Notes: a model not told the origin generated them from the sequence alone. Positions 7,615 through 16,403 are shown, numbered from the stretch's first letter. The stretch is DNA of 36,772 nucleotides from an uncultured Lachnospiraceae bacterium (GCA_902789265.1 CADANR010000011.1:1-36772); one strand, 5' to 3'. A program made the numbers and translations.

Positions 7615-7971
7615 ATGAAGAATTCTATGGATACACATATGGGCAGCATCGTAATTGACAACAACGTAATTGCTAATTTTGCCGGAAACGTTGCACTTGA
7701 ATGCTATGGTGTTGTAGGAATGGCTGCCGTAAATATGAGAGACGGCTTTGTCGGTCTTTTAAAGAAAGACAGCATGAGCAAAGGAATTCTCGTTTCCTGT
7801 GAAAACAATAAAGTGACCATTAATCTTCATATTATCGTCGCTTTCGGATGCAGCATCATCCCGGTTGCCAACAACTTAATGAGTGAAGTTAAGTATAAGG
7901 TTGAGCAATTCGCCGGCCTGGATGTAGAGCGTGTAAACGTCTATATTGAAGGCGTTAAAGTGGTAGAATAA
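7615..7971 (+). CDS. Asp23/Gls24 family envelope stress protein (YloU-like)
   Basis: A 118-residue protein of the Asp23/Gls24 family, small soluble proteins often found at the membrane and linked to cell-wall stress. Family-like segments are GSIVIDNNVIANFAGNVALECYGVVGMA, INLHIIVAFGCSIIPVANNLMSEVK and the final VERVNVYIEGVKVV. Start ATG 7615 is fixed by AAAGGAGG at 7599-7606; an upstream in-frame GTG (7594) lies ahead of that site and is rejected. It precedes the DAK2-type kinase gene by 18 bases, as yloU precedes yloV in Bacillus, so the pair is a conserved unit. Confidence 0.93.
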   Translation: MKNSMDTHMGSIVIDNNVIANFAGNVALECYGVVGMAAVNMRDGFVGLLKKDSMSKGILVSCENNKVTINLHIIVAFGCSIIPVANNLMSEVKYKVEQFAGLDVERVNVYIEGVKVVE

Positions 7972-7989
7972 TAAAGGAGATTCAGACAA

Positions 7990-9618
7990 ATGTCAGCAAA
8001 AGTAATTTCTGCCGATTTATTGGCAAAAATGTTTCTTGCCGGAGCAAAGTATCTGGAAAACAACAAAGAATACATTAACGAACTGAACGTGTTCCCGGTT
8101 CCCGACGGTGATACCGGTACGAACATGACACTTACCATTCTTTCCGCAGCGAAAGAACTGAACGGAGTTACCGACATCAATATGCAGACGGTATGTAAGG
8201 CCGTATCCAGCGGATCCTTAAGAGGTGCAAGAGGAAACTCCGGTGTTATTTTAAGCCAGTTAATCAGAGGTTTTACCAAAATTGCCTCCAATTATGACGA
8301 ATTAAATGTAGCAATTCTTGATGAAGCTTGTCAGAAAGCTGTGAAAACCGCTTATAAAGCAGTTATGGTTCCGAAAGAAGGTACCATTCTTACCGTAGCT
8401 GCAGGCGTTGCAAAGAAAGCAGAAGAGCTTCACGCATCAGGAGAAGAAGATCTTGAAAAATTCTTAAAAGGAATCGTTGACGAAGCCCAAAGAGTGCTTC
8501 TTACAACTCCCGATTTATTACCCGTATTAAAAGAAGCCGGCGTAGTTGACTCCGGCGGACAGGGCTTATTGGAATGCTTAAAGGGTGCTTATGATGCATT
8601 CTGCGGCAAGGAAATCGATCTTACCTTTAACACATCAAAAAAGAAAGAAAAAGAGCAACCTGTAAAAGAAGAACTGAAATTCACTTACAGTGCCGAATTC
8701 GAAGTATTATTAAGCAAGAATTTCAACGTAAAGAATGAGATGGATTTAAAGGATTATTTGGAAACCATCGGTGATTCCATCACACTTACCGTTGAAAACG
8801 AAACCATTAAAATTTCCTTAAATACAAACGATCCCGGACTTCCTTTGCAGAAGGGCTTAAAGTACGGTGATTTAAACGGCATCCAGATTCAGAATCTGAA
8901 ATTAAAGAGTTCGGGAAGTACCCCTGCAACTCCCGCACCCAAGAAAGCCGCTCCCAAGAAGAAATACGGTTTTATCGCCGTTTCCGTAGGAGAAGGAATC
9001 AATGAAATCTTTACTTCTTTAGGTGTTGATTACATTATTTCCGGCGGACAGACCATGAATCCTTCCACGGAAGATATGTTAAATGCCATTGAGAACGTAA
9101 ATGCGGAAATCATTTTCATCCTTCCGAACAATAAGAATATTATCATGGCAGCTAACCAGGCCAGAGATTTAACGAATGACAAGCAGATTATTGTAATCCC
9201 TACAAAGACTGTTCCGCAGGGTATTACGGCAGTTATCAATTTCATGGCTGAGATGGAAGCGGAAGATAACGAATCCCAGATGAATGACGGCATTTCCAAT
9301 GTAAAGACCGGTCAGGTAACCTACGCAGTCAGAGATACCGTAATCGACAATCACGAAATTCACCAGGATGATTTCATGGGAATCGGTGATCACGGAATCC
9401 TTTCCGTAGGCAAGAATCGTGATGATGTAACATTAGAGATGATTCAGGCACTTGCAGATGACGATACCGAATTGATCAGCGTTTACTACGGATCGGATGT
9501 TTCCGAAAAGGATGCAAAGATGTTGCAGGCACGCATTGAGGAAGCATTCCCGGCGGTTGATATCGAAATGCAGTATGGCGGTCAGCCGATTTACTACTAC
9601 ATCGTATCTGTGGAGTAG
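7990..9618 (+). CDS. fakA: Fatty acid kinase subunit A / DAK2 domain protein YloV
   Basis: This is the ATP-binding subunit of fatty acid kinase, which with a FakB protein phosphorylates exogenous fatty acids for phospholipid synthesis. The N-terminal DhaL/DAK2 domain shows PVPDGDTGTNM (36-46, metal-binding Asp residues) and SLRGARGNSGVILSQL. VDSGGQGLLECLKGA closes this domain. A charged linker follows (KKKEKEQPVKEEL), then a middle domain, a Pro/Lys-rich linker (PATPAPKKAAPKKK) and the C-terminal domain ending YYYIVSVE. At 542 aa the length is normal. No fakB gene is in the window; FakB proteins are often encoded elsewhere. A good AAAGGAG precedes the start and a terminator follows. Confidence 0.94.
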   Translation: MSAKVISADLLAKMFLAGAKYLENNKEYINELNVFPVPDGDTGTNMTLTILSAAKELNGVTDINMQTVCKAVSSGSLRGARGNSGVILSQLIRGFTKIASNYDELNVAILDEACQKAVKTAYKAVMVPKEGTILTVAAGVAKKAEELHASGEEDLEKFLKGIVDEAQRVLLTTPDLLPVLKEAGVVDSGGQGLLECLKGAYDAFCGKEIDLTFNTSKKKEKEQPVKEELKFTYSAEFEVLLSKNFNVKNEMDLKDYLETIGDSITLTVENETIKISLNTNDPGLPLQKGLKYGDLNGIQIQNLKLKSSGSTPATPAPKKAAPKKKYGFIAVSVGEGINEIFTSLGVDYIISGGQTMNPSTEDMLNAIENVNAEIIFILPNNKNIIMAANQARDLTNDKQIIVIPTKTVPQGITAVINFMAEMEAEDNESQMNDGISNVKTGQVTYAVRDTVIDNHEIHQDDFMGIGDHGILSVGKNRDDVTLEMIQALADDDTELISVYYGSDVSEKDAKMLQARIEEAFPAVDIEMQYGGQPIYYYIVSVE

Positions 9619-9647
9619 GTGCTTTCGTGTAATTGAGTTGAGTTTTG

Positions 9648-9673
9648 AAGGGATGACGGATGTCATCCCTTTT
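9648..9673 (+). terminator. Rho-independent terminator after fakA
   Basis: AAGGGATGAC (9648-9657), loop GGAT, GTCATCCCTT (9662-9671): a perfect 10-bp stem followed by TTATTTA. Confidence 0.85.
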
Positions 9674-9701
9674 ATTTACAAAAGTATTTATTTATGAATG
9701 G

Positions 9702-9777
9702 CTCGCATCGTGACTTCACGGACGTCCCGGTACCTCCATCTAGCGCAGGGGAGGTCCCGAGACGCCCTGCAAGTCAC
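9702..9777 (-). repeat. Structured hairpin element A (homologous to the element at 29221-29305)
   Basis: On the - strand it starts GAGTGACTTGCAGG and ends TGAAGTCACGATGCGAGCCA. Outer arms GTGACTT/AAGTCAC (9710-9716 with 9771-9777) enclose a long inner stem (9720-9737 with 9750-9767, mostly paired) and a 12-base loop. It is visibly richer in G+C than its surroundings. The 325-base stretch without a gene (9619-9943) holds the fakA terminator, this element and the element at 9803-9913. I see no tRNA or small gene in it. Confidence 0.7.
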
Positions 9778-9802
9778 TCGCTTCGAGTTAACTTACATTA
9801 CA

Positions 9803-9913
9803 GCTTGACGATTGGTTACATTGCGAAGGGTGAGTTGCCACTGCATCCGAACCACTAGAGCACAAAACATTTGCTTCGCAAATGCCTTTTGTGTGCAATC
9901 GTCAAGCGTGCCA
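9803..9913 (+). repeat. Structured element C with three-way-junction fold, in the recG leader
   Basis: A perfect 12-bp closing stem (9803-9814 with 9896-9907) encloses two arms. Arm 1 is GGTT...AACC with an inner GGGTGAGT/ACTGCATCC hairpin (about 9814-9852). Arm 2 is CATTTGC-TTC-GCAAATG (9868-9884) extended by GCACAAAA/TTTTGTGTGC. The 3' side ends AAGCGTGCCA, the same tail as the element at 29221. It lies 31 bases before recG on the same strand, so it could be a transposable repeat, a leader RNA or both. Confidence 0.6.
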
Positions 9914-9943
9914 CAAAAAGTATTCTTATTAATCGGAGTTTAT

Positions 9944-11929
9944 ATGAATCTTAATCAGGTAAATGTTACACAGATAAAAGGAATAGGCGATAAGACCGCA
10001 AAGTGCTTGAAAAAGCTGCATATTGAGAGCGTAAATGATCTGCTCTGGTATGTGCCGAGAAGTTATATCCGTTATCCGGAAGTATCAACGGTTGCCGAAA
10101 TGCGCGATATTCCGGACGGTCAGCCGGTTGCGGTATATGGAACCGTAAACAGGGACTTTGCAGAAAAGAAGTATTCCAATGTCTTAATCAGCACATTTAC
10201 CATAAGGGACGTAAAAGGTGCCGCTTCGATTCATTTAAAAATCGTATTTTTCCAGCAGACCTATGTCAAAAACATTTTCTATCCCGGAAAGAACTTTGTA
10301 TTCTACGGTAAAATCAAAAGAAGTCCTTACGGAATCAGCATCGAAATGCCGGAATACTATTCTTTGGAAGATTATAATAAGAAATTATCAAGTCTTCAGG
10401 GCGTTTATCCTTTAACAAAAGGAATCACCAGTAAAACAATCGGTAAACATGTGCAAACCGTCATCAATGAATTTTTTCCTGTTAATGACGCATTTTCTGC
10501 GGAATTCATTAAAGATAATTCCTTAATGAGTTTATCGGATGCATTTCGTAAAATACATTTCCCAAACAACATGGAAGAAGCAAGAGAAGCCAGAAATACG
10601 TTGGTTTTTCATGAGTTCCATGATTTTTTAAAACAAATTGAAGAATCCCGAATCAGTAATACCGAAAGCCCTTCCGATTTTGTTATAAACGATTTCTCTT
10701 TAGGAGACAAATACAGGGATTCCATTCCTTTTGAGTTGACCGGTTCGCAGAAAGAAACTATTGAAGAAATCAGGGCGGATATTTCTTCCGGAATCTGTAT
10801 GCGAAGGCTTATCCAGGGAGATGTCGGAAGCGGCAAAACAATGGTTGCCTTTCTTGCTATGGCAGACCTTGCAAATGCAGGATATCAGTGTGCCTTAATG
10901 GCACCCACTGAAGTGCTTGCAACGCAACATTACGAAAAGTTCTGCTACGATAATGCCAATTACGGACTTCATTTAAAGCCGGTTCTTTTAACCGGTTCCC
11001 TTACCGCAGCGCAGAAGAAAAAGGTTTATACGGGAATCGAAAGCGGAGAGTATAACATCATTATCGGCACTCATGCCATTTTCCAGGAAAAGGTGAACTT
11101 TCACAATTTATCCCTGGTTATTACGGATGAGCAGCACCGTTTCGGTGTTCGTCAAAGAGAAATGCTTTCTGAAAAAGGCAGCACACCCCATGTCCTTGTC
11201 ATGAGTGCAACCCCGATTCCGAGAACCTTAACCCTGACCTTATATACGGATTTGAAAATTTCCGTAATGAAAGATATGCCTGCAAAACGTCTTCCGATTA
11301 AATCCTGTGTAATCAGACCTGCCCTGCGTAAGGATGCGTTTGCGCTTATAAACAGTCAAATTAAGGAAGGGCATCAGGCTTATATTATCTGTCCCATGAT
11401 TGAAGAAAACGAAGATTTTCAATTGGAAAACGTCATGTCTTACCATGAGAAAATCGATCATTACTTTAACGGAACCGTCAAATACGGCATCCTGCACGGA
11501 AGAATGAAACCGAAAGAGAAAACGGAAATCATGGAGCGTTTTGCAAAGAAAGAAATCGACATCCTGATTTCTACGACCGTAATTGAAGTCGGTATCGACG
11601 TGCCGAACGCAACCGTTATGATTATCGAAAATGCAGAGCGTTTCGGACTCGCAGGTCTTCATCAGATCAGGGGACGTGTCGGAAGAGGAGACTCCCAGTC
11701 TTACTGTGTTTTCATCAACGGAAGCGATAACGATAAGGAAAATGTACGTCTGGAAGTACTTCATAAGAGCAATGACGGTTTTTATATTGCCGAAGAAGAT
11801 TTGCGTCTGCGTGGACCCGGAGACATTAACGGAGTACGTCAGAGCGGCGATATGCAGTTTGTTCTTGCCGATATCATTCAGGATTACGACATTCTGATGC
11901 GCGTCAAAGATGTTTTGGACCAATCATAA
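9944..11929 (+). CDS. recG: ATP-dependent DNA helicase RecG
   Basis: This superfamily 2 helicase remodels stalled replication forks and Holliday junctions. The N-terminal wedge/OB region begins VTQIKGIGDKTAKCLKKLHI. Helicase motifs are GDVGSGKT (292-299, Walker A), APTEVLATQHYEKF, TDEQHRFGVRQRE with DEQH at 395-398, SATPIPRTLTLTLYTDL, and the late QIRGRVGRG motif. The start at ATG 9944 gives 661 aa, close to but slightly under the usual length of about 680; the short side is the C-terminus. The frame stays open upstream to 9812, but that part runs through the structured element and has no ribosome site, while CGGAG precedes 9944. Confidence 0.97.
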   Translation: MNLNQVNVTQIKGIGDKTAKCLKKLHIESVNDLLWYVPRSYIRYPEVSTVAEMRDIPDGQPVAVYGTVNRDFAEKKYSNVLISTFTIRDVKGAASIHLKIVFFQQTYVKNIFYPGKNFVFYGKIKRSPYGISIEMPEYYSLEDYNKKLSSLQGVYPLTKGITSKTIGKHVQTVINEFFPVNDAFSAEFIKDNSLMSLSDAFRKIHFPNNMEEAREARNTLVFHEFHDFLKQIEESRISNTESPSDFVINDFSLGDKYRDSIPFELTGSQKETIEEIRADISSGICMRRLIQGDVGSGKTMVAFLAMADLANAGYQCALMAPTEVLATQHYEKFCYDNANYGLHLKPVLLTGSLTAAQKKKVYTGIESGEYNIIIGTHAIFQEKVNFHNLSLVITDEQHRFGVRQREMLSEKGSTPHVLVMSATPIPRTLTLTLYTDLKISVMKDMPAKRLPIKSCVIRPALRKDAFALINSQIKEGHQAYIICPMIEENEDFQLENVMSYHEKIDHYFNGTVKYGILHGRMKPKEKTEIMERFAKKEIDILISTTVIEVGIDVPNATVMIIENAERFGLAGLHQIRGRVGRGDSQSYCVFINGSDNDKENVRLEVLHKSNDGFYIAEEDLRLRGPGDINGVRQSGDMQFVLADIIQDYDILMRVKDVLDQS

Positions 11930-11964
11930 TATATGTTTCTCACTATATAATGTGTAGTTTCTCT

Positions 11965-11993
11965 TTGCAAAGCACAAACACTTGTGCTATAAT
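11965..11993 (+). promoter_or_regulatory. Promoter for the topoisomerase operon
   Basis: TTGCAA (11965-11970), 17-base spacer, perfect TATAAT (11988-11993). Transcription would begin near 12000, leaving a leader of about 157 bases before the first gene. The leader holds a small hairpin TGCCC/GGGCA (12093-12113). Confidence 0.75.
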
Positions 11994-12011
11994 ACTCAAG
12001 TGTATGTGCTT
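11970..12011. promoter_or_regulatory. Operator-like inverted repeat bracketing the -10 box
   Basis: AAGCACAAACACTTG (11970-11984) is repeated inverted as CAAGTGTATGTGCTT (11997-12011), 14 of 15 bases matching. Nested in it, AGCACAA/TTGTGCT forms a second palindrome exactly filling the -35/-10 spacer. Such placement fits a repressor site. Confidence 0.5.
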
Positions 12012-12156
12012 AAATATCCGTTTGCAATTTTCCTGCATAATTGTTTCACATAGGACATTAAGCATTTATACAGCTTTTCATTGGATAAATTTTGCCCGGT
12101 AAAAAAATGGGCATTATATATTCGTACTATATCAGTATTTCGTAAAGGATTACAAA

Positions 12157-14091
12157 ATGGCTAAAACGAAAGCACCGTCAGATGAATATAACTCCTCGTC
12201 AATTACCGTCTTAGAGGGACTTGAGCCCGTCCGTGAAAGACCCGGTATGTATATCGGATCTCTTTCCACCAAAGGTTTAAACCACTTAATCTACGAGATT
12301 ATGGATAACTCCGTGGATGAGCATATGGCCGGATTCTGCAGTAAAATCCACGTAATTCTGGAAAAAGACGGTTCTGCAACCGTATCCGACAACGGACGCG
12401 GAATCCCCGTTGACATGCATGAAAAAGGCGTTTCAGCGGAACGTATTGTATTAACAACCCTGCATGCGGGCGGCAAATTCGACAATAATATTTACAAGAA
12501 TTCCGGTGGTCTTCACGGTGTCGGTTCTTCGGTCGTTAATGCTCTTTCCAAATATATGAGAGTACAGGTAAAGCGTGACGGTAACATATATGAAGATACC
12601 TATGAATGCGGAAAGCCTACTACAGAGCTGATTAACGGTTTGCTTCCCGTTATCGGAAAAACCAATAAAACAGGTACGACCATCACGTTTATCCCTGACG
12701 ATACGATTTTTGAAAAAACGTATTTTAAAGCGGAAGATATAAAGCTGCGTCTTCACGAAACCGCATATTTAAATCCGGAACTAACCATTCTTTTTGAGGA
12801 CAGAAGAGTGGATCCGCAGGAAAAGATTGAATTCCATGAACCCGGCGGACTGGTTAGTTTTGTGGAGGATATCAATAAAGGCCGCGAAACCGTTCATGAA
12901 GTGGTTTCCTTTAAGGGTACATGCGACGATATCGTTGTGGAATGTGCTTTCCAGTATATCAACGAGTTCCATGAAGATGTACTGGGCTTTTGTAACAACA
13001 TTTACAATGCGGAAGGCGGAACACATATCACCGGTTTCAAGACCACCTTTACCACAATTATCAATAACTATGCAAAAGAACTTAAGATCTTAAAAGATAA
13101 GGATCAGAACTTCACCGGTCCGGAAGTGCGTTCCGGAATGGTTGCGGTTATTTCCATCAAGCATCCGACTCCCAGATTCGAAGGTCAGACCAAAACAAAA
13201 CTCGATAACCAGGATGCCGCAAAGGCTGTTTCCAAGGTGACCGGTGATGAGCTTGTTCTGTATTTTGACCGTAACCTTGAAAATTTGAAATCCGTGATTT
13301 CCTGCGCGGAAAAAGCGGCAAAGATCCGGAAAGCGGAAGAGAGAGCAAAGACAAATATGCTCTCTAAGCAGAAATTTTCCTTTGACTCAAACGGTAAACT
13401 GGCAAACTGCGAATCCAAGGACATGGAAAAATGCGAAATCTTTATCGTCGAAGGTGATTCCGCGGGCGGCAGTGCAAAGACCGCAAGAAACCGTAAATAC
13501 CAGGCAATTCTTCCGATACGCGGTAAGATTCTGAACGTTGAAAAAGCAAGTATCGACAAGATTCTTGCCAATGCGGAAATCAAAACCATGATTAATGCAT
13601 TCGGTTGCGGATTTTCCGAAGGATACGGAAATGATTTCGATATCAGTAAGCTTCGCTATAACAAGATTATCATCATGGCCGATGCCGACGTGGACGGTGC
13701 ACATATCAGCACACTGCTTTTAACCTTATTCTATCGATTCATGCCGGAACTCATTCAGGAAGGGCATGTATACATTGCCATGCCGCCTTTATACAAGGCA
13801 ATTCCGAGCAAGGGAGAAGAAGAGTATTTATATGATGATTACGCACTTGCGAAATACAGAAAGAATCATAAGGGACCGTTTACCCTTCAAAGATACAAAG
13901 GTTTAGGTGAGATGGATCCCGAGCAGTTGTGGGAGACTACCTTAAATCCCGAAAAGCGGAATCTGAAGCTCGTTGAAATCGAGGATGCTTCCCAGGCAAG
14001 CAAGATTACGGAGCTTCTCATGGGAACGGAAGTTCCTCCCCGTAAGGAATTTATTTATACACATGCCCAGGATGCCATGTTGGACGTTTAA
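12157..14091 (+). CDS. Type IIA DNA topoisomerase, ATPase subunit (GyrB/ParE-like)
   Basis: This is the ATP-hydrolysing subunit of a type II topoisomerase. The GHKL ATPase domain has EIMDNSVDE (N51), SDNGRGIP (77-84) and GGLHGVGSSVVNALS. The transducer lies around 230-390. The TOPRIM domain carries VEGDSAGGSAK (431-441) and the metal-binding DADVDG (509-514). The C-terminal QRYKGLGEMDPEQLW motif is present. Length 644 matches gyrase B and ParE of Gram-positives. It is followed by the A subunit but not by dnaA/recF-type genes, and the A subunit lacks a GyrA box, so a topoisomerase IV-like or second-enzyme role is more likely than the main gyrase. Confidence 0.93.
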   Translation: MAKTKAPSDEYNSSSITVLEGLEPVRERPGMYIGSLSTKGLNHLIYEIMDNSVDEHMAGFCSKIHVILEKDGSATVSDNGRGIPVDMHEKGVSAERIVLTTLHAGGKFDNNIYKNSGGLHGVGSSVVNALSKYMRVQVKRDGNIYEDTYECGKPTTELINGLLPVIGKTNKTGTTITFIPDDTIFEKTYFKAEDIKLRLHETAYLNPELTILFEDRRVDPQEKIEFHEPGGLVSFVEDINKGRETVHEVVSFKGTCDDIVVECAFQYINEFHEDVLGFCNNIYNAEGGTHITGFKTTFTTIINNYAKELKILKDKDQNFTGPEVRSGMVAVISIKHPTPRFEGQTKTKLDNQDAAKAVSKVTGDELVLYFDRNLENLKSVISCAEKAAKIRKAEERAKTNMLSKQKFSFDSNGKLANCESKDMEKCEIFIVEGDSAGGSAKTARNRKYQAILPIRGKILNVEKASIDKILANAEIKTMINAFGCGFSEGYGNDFDISKLRYNKIIIMADADVDGAHISTLLLTLFYRFMPELIQEGHVYIAMPPLYKAIPSKGEEEYLYDDYALAKYRKNHKGPFTLQRYKGLGEMDPEQLWETTLNPEKRNLKLVEIEDASQASKITELLMGTEVPPRKEFIYTHAQDAMLDV

Positions 14092-14165
14092 ACATGCGCA
14101 TGAAATACAATTTTGAAATATTTCTTTGTTAAGCATTTTTAACAAAATATAAACCAGGTGAAATC

Positions 14166-16403
14166 ATGTCAGAAAACATTATAAAAACCGAATACTCCGA
14201 GGTTATGCAAAAGTCCTACATTGACTATGCAATGAGCGTTATCATTGCAAGAGCGCTTCCCGATGTCAGGGACGGTTTAAAACCGGTTCAGAGAAGAACC
14301 TTATATGATATGCACGAACTCGGTATTTACTATAATCGTCCTTATCGTAAGAGTGCACGTATTGTCGGCGACACCATGGGTAAATATCATCCTCACGGTG
14401 ACAGCTCCATCTATGAATCCTTAGTTGTTATGGCTCAGGATTTCAAGAAAGGTCTTGCACTGGTTGATGGTCACGGAAACTTCGGAAATATCGAAGGAGA
14501 TACTCCCGCAGCAATGCGTTATACCGAAGCCAGGCTTCAGAAGGTTACGCAGGATGCCATGCTTTCCGATCTTGACAAGGATGTGATTGATTTTATCCCG
14601 AACTTTGATGAGACCGAGAAAGAACCGGAGGTTTTACCCTGCAGAATTCCGAATATTTTAATCAACGGTTCGGAAGGTATTGCAGTCGGTATGACAACCT
14701 CGATTCCACCGCATAATCTCGGCGAAGTCATTGATGCCATGAAGGCCTATATTGAGAATCCGGAAATATCCACCAAACAGCTGATGCGCTATATCAAGGG
14801 ACCGGATTTCCCGACCGGCGGAATTGTCATCAATAAAGACGACCTTCTCAATATCTACGAAACGGGAGAGGGAAAAATCCGAATCCGCGGCAAGGTGGAT
14901 GTGGAAAAAGGCAAAAACGGGCATATTAATGTTGTTATTTCCGAAATTCCCTATACCATGATCGGTTCGGGCATTTCGAAATTCCTTACGGATGTTGCTG
15001 ATCTTTATGAAAGCAAGAAATGTACCGATATTGTTGATATTTCCAACCAGTCCTCCAAAGAAGGAATCCGTATCGTCATTGAGCTTAAGAAAGATACGGA
15101 TGCCAACAATTTCATCAATATGCTTTATAAAAAGACGAAATTAGAGGATACCTTCGGCGTATATATGCTTGCCATCTCCGATAAAAGACCCGAAACCATG
15201 GGGCTTAAGCAGATTTTAAGCAAATGCAGTGCATTTTATTATGAAATCAACCGAAGAAAATATACAAACCTCCTTCAGAAGGAAACCGAGCGCAAGGAGA
15301 TTCAGGAAGGTTTAATCCGTGCCTGCAACGTTATTGATTTAATTATCGAAATTCTACGCGGAAGTAAGGACAGGCCGATGGCAAAACGTTGTCTGGTAGA
15401 AGGCGATACCACCGGAATCCATTTTAAATCCAAAGAATCCGAAATCATGGCTGCGATGCTTCGTTTTACGGAACGTCAGGCAAATGCCATTCTGGAGATG
15501 CGTCTGTATAAATTAATCGGCCTCGAGCTGGATGCCTTAATTAAGGAACATGACGAAACCATGGCAAATATTTTCCGCTACGAAGATATCTTAGAGCGGC
15601 ATGATTCCATGACGCAGGTAATTTTAGGCGATCTGGAGCAGTTTAAGAAGGAATTCGCAAGAAAGCGCCGCACGGTCATCGAAAACGGTGAAGAAGCGGT
15701 TTACGAAGAAAAGAAAATTGAAGAAGCCGATGTTTACGTGCTAATGGACCGTTTCGGTTATGTGAAATGTGTCGACGAAGCGACTTATCAGCGAAATAAA
15801 GAGTCTGCAGACGAAGAGAACAAATATATCGTGCTGTGCAAGAATACCGGCAGAATCTGTATTTTTACCGACATGGGACAGTTGCATACCGTCAAGGTTT
15901 CGGACATCCCGATGGGCAAGATGAAGGACAAGGGTGTTGCTATCGATAACATTTCAACATATTCTTCCAAGACCGAGCAGATTCTGAATGTATCCTCTCA
16001 GTCGGAGCTCAATCTCTACCGCTTTGTATTTGTAACGGAGAAGTCCTTATGTAAAATCGTAAGCGGCGGAGAATTCGATGTAAGCCGCCGTCAGATTCTG
16101 GCGACCAAGTTAAACGAAGGCGATAGAGTAGTCAGTATCGAGGTCGTAAAGGAAACAAAGAATATCGTTCTGGTTTCAAACGACGGATACTTTATCCGTT
16201 TCTCCATCGATGAAATATCGGAAATGAAGAAGAATTCTTCCGGTATCAGGGGAATGAAATTATCTCCGAATGCAGCCGTGGATGCAGCATTCTACGAAAC
16301 AATCGAAGGCGGCAATACCTTTACTTACCGCGATAAACAAATAGAATTCAGCAAAATCAAGCTGACCGGTCGTGACGGCAAGGGAACAAAATTAAGACTA
16401 TGA
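14166..16403 (+). CDS. Type IIA DNA topoisomerase, cleavage subunit (GyrA/ParC-like, no GyrA box)
   Basis: This is the DNA-cleaving subunit partner of the gene just upstream. The breakage-reunion domain has ALPDVRDGLKPVQRR (30-44), ARIVGDTMGKYHPHGDSS and AAMRYTEARL with catalytic Y119. The quinolone-determining positions are S80 and E84, the same numbers and residues as in E. coli ParC. The C-terminal domain is short, and no QRRGGKG-like GyrA box is present; the equivalent place reads TYQRNKESADEEN. Without that box DNA wrapping and negative supercoiling are not expected, which favours a decatenase. CAGGTGA precedes the start. The stop overlaps the next start. Confidence 0.92.
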   Translation: MSENIIKTEYSEVMQKSYIDYAMSVIIARALPDVRDGLKPVQRRTLYDMHELGIYYNRPYRKSARIVGDTMGKYHPHGDSSIYESLVVMAQDFKKGLALVDGHGNFGNIEGDTPAAMRYTEARLQKVTQDAMLSDLDKDVIDFIPNFDETEKEPEVLPCRIPNILINGSEGIAVGMTTSIPPHNLGEVIDAMKAYIENPEISTKQLMRYIKGPDFPTGGIVINKDDLLNIYETGEGKIRIRGKVDVEKGKNGHINVVISEIPYTMIGSGISKFLTDVADLYESKKCTDIVDISNQSSKEGIRIVIELKKDTDANNFINMLYKKTKLEDTFGVYMLAISDKRPETMGLKQILSKCSAFYYEINRRKYTNLLQKETERKEIQEGLIRACNVIDLIIEILRGSKDRPMAKRCLVEGDTTGIHFKSKESEIMAAMLRFTERQANAILEMRLYKLIGLELDALIKEHDETMANIFRYEDILERHDSMTQVILGDLEQFKKEFARKRRTVIENGEEAVYEEKKIEEADVYVLMDRFGYVKCVDEATYQRNKESADEENKYIVLCKNTGRICIFTDMGQLHTVKVSDIPMGKMKDKGVAIDNISTYSSKTEQILNVSSQSELNLYRFVFVTEKSLCKIVSGGEFDVSRRQILATKLNEGDRVVSIEVVKETKNIVLVSNDGYFIRFSIDEISEMKKNSSGIRGMKLSPNAAVDAAFYETIEGGNTFTYRDKQIEFSKIKLTGRDGKGTKLRL

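Noticed and set aside
9803..9913. Possible tRNA
   Set aside because: It folds into stems, but there is no T-loop consensus, no 7-bp acceptor with a matching anticodon arm, and the arms are of the wrong size.
9812..9943. Open frame extending RecG by 44 residues at the N-terminus
   Set aside because: It runs through the structured element, encodes a Cys/Arg-rich sequence unlike RecG, and has no ribosome site; CGGAG before ATG 9944 fits the normal start.
12093..12113. Riboswitch in the topoisomerase leader
   Set aside because: Only a 5-bp TGCCC/GGGCA stem is visible; no known aptamer core.
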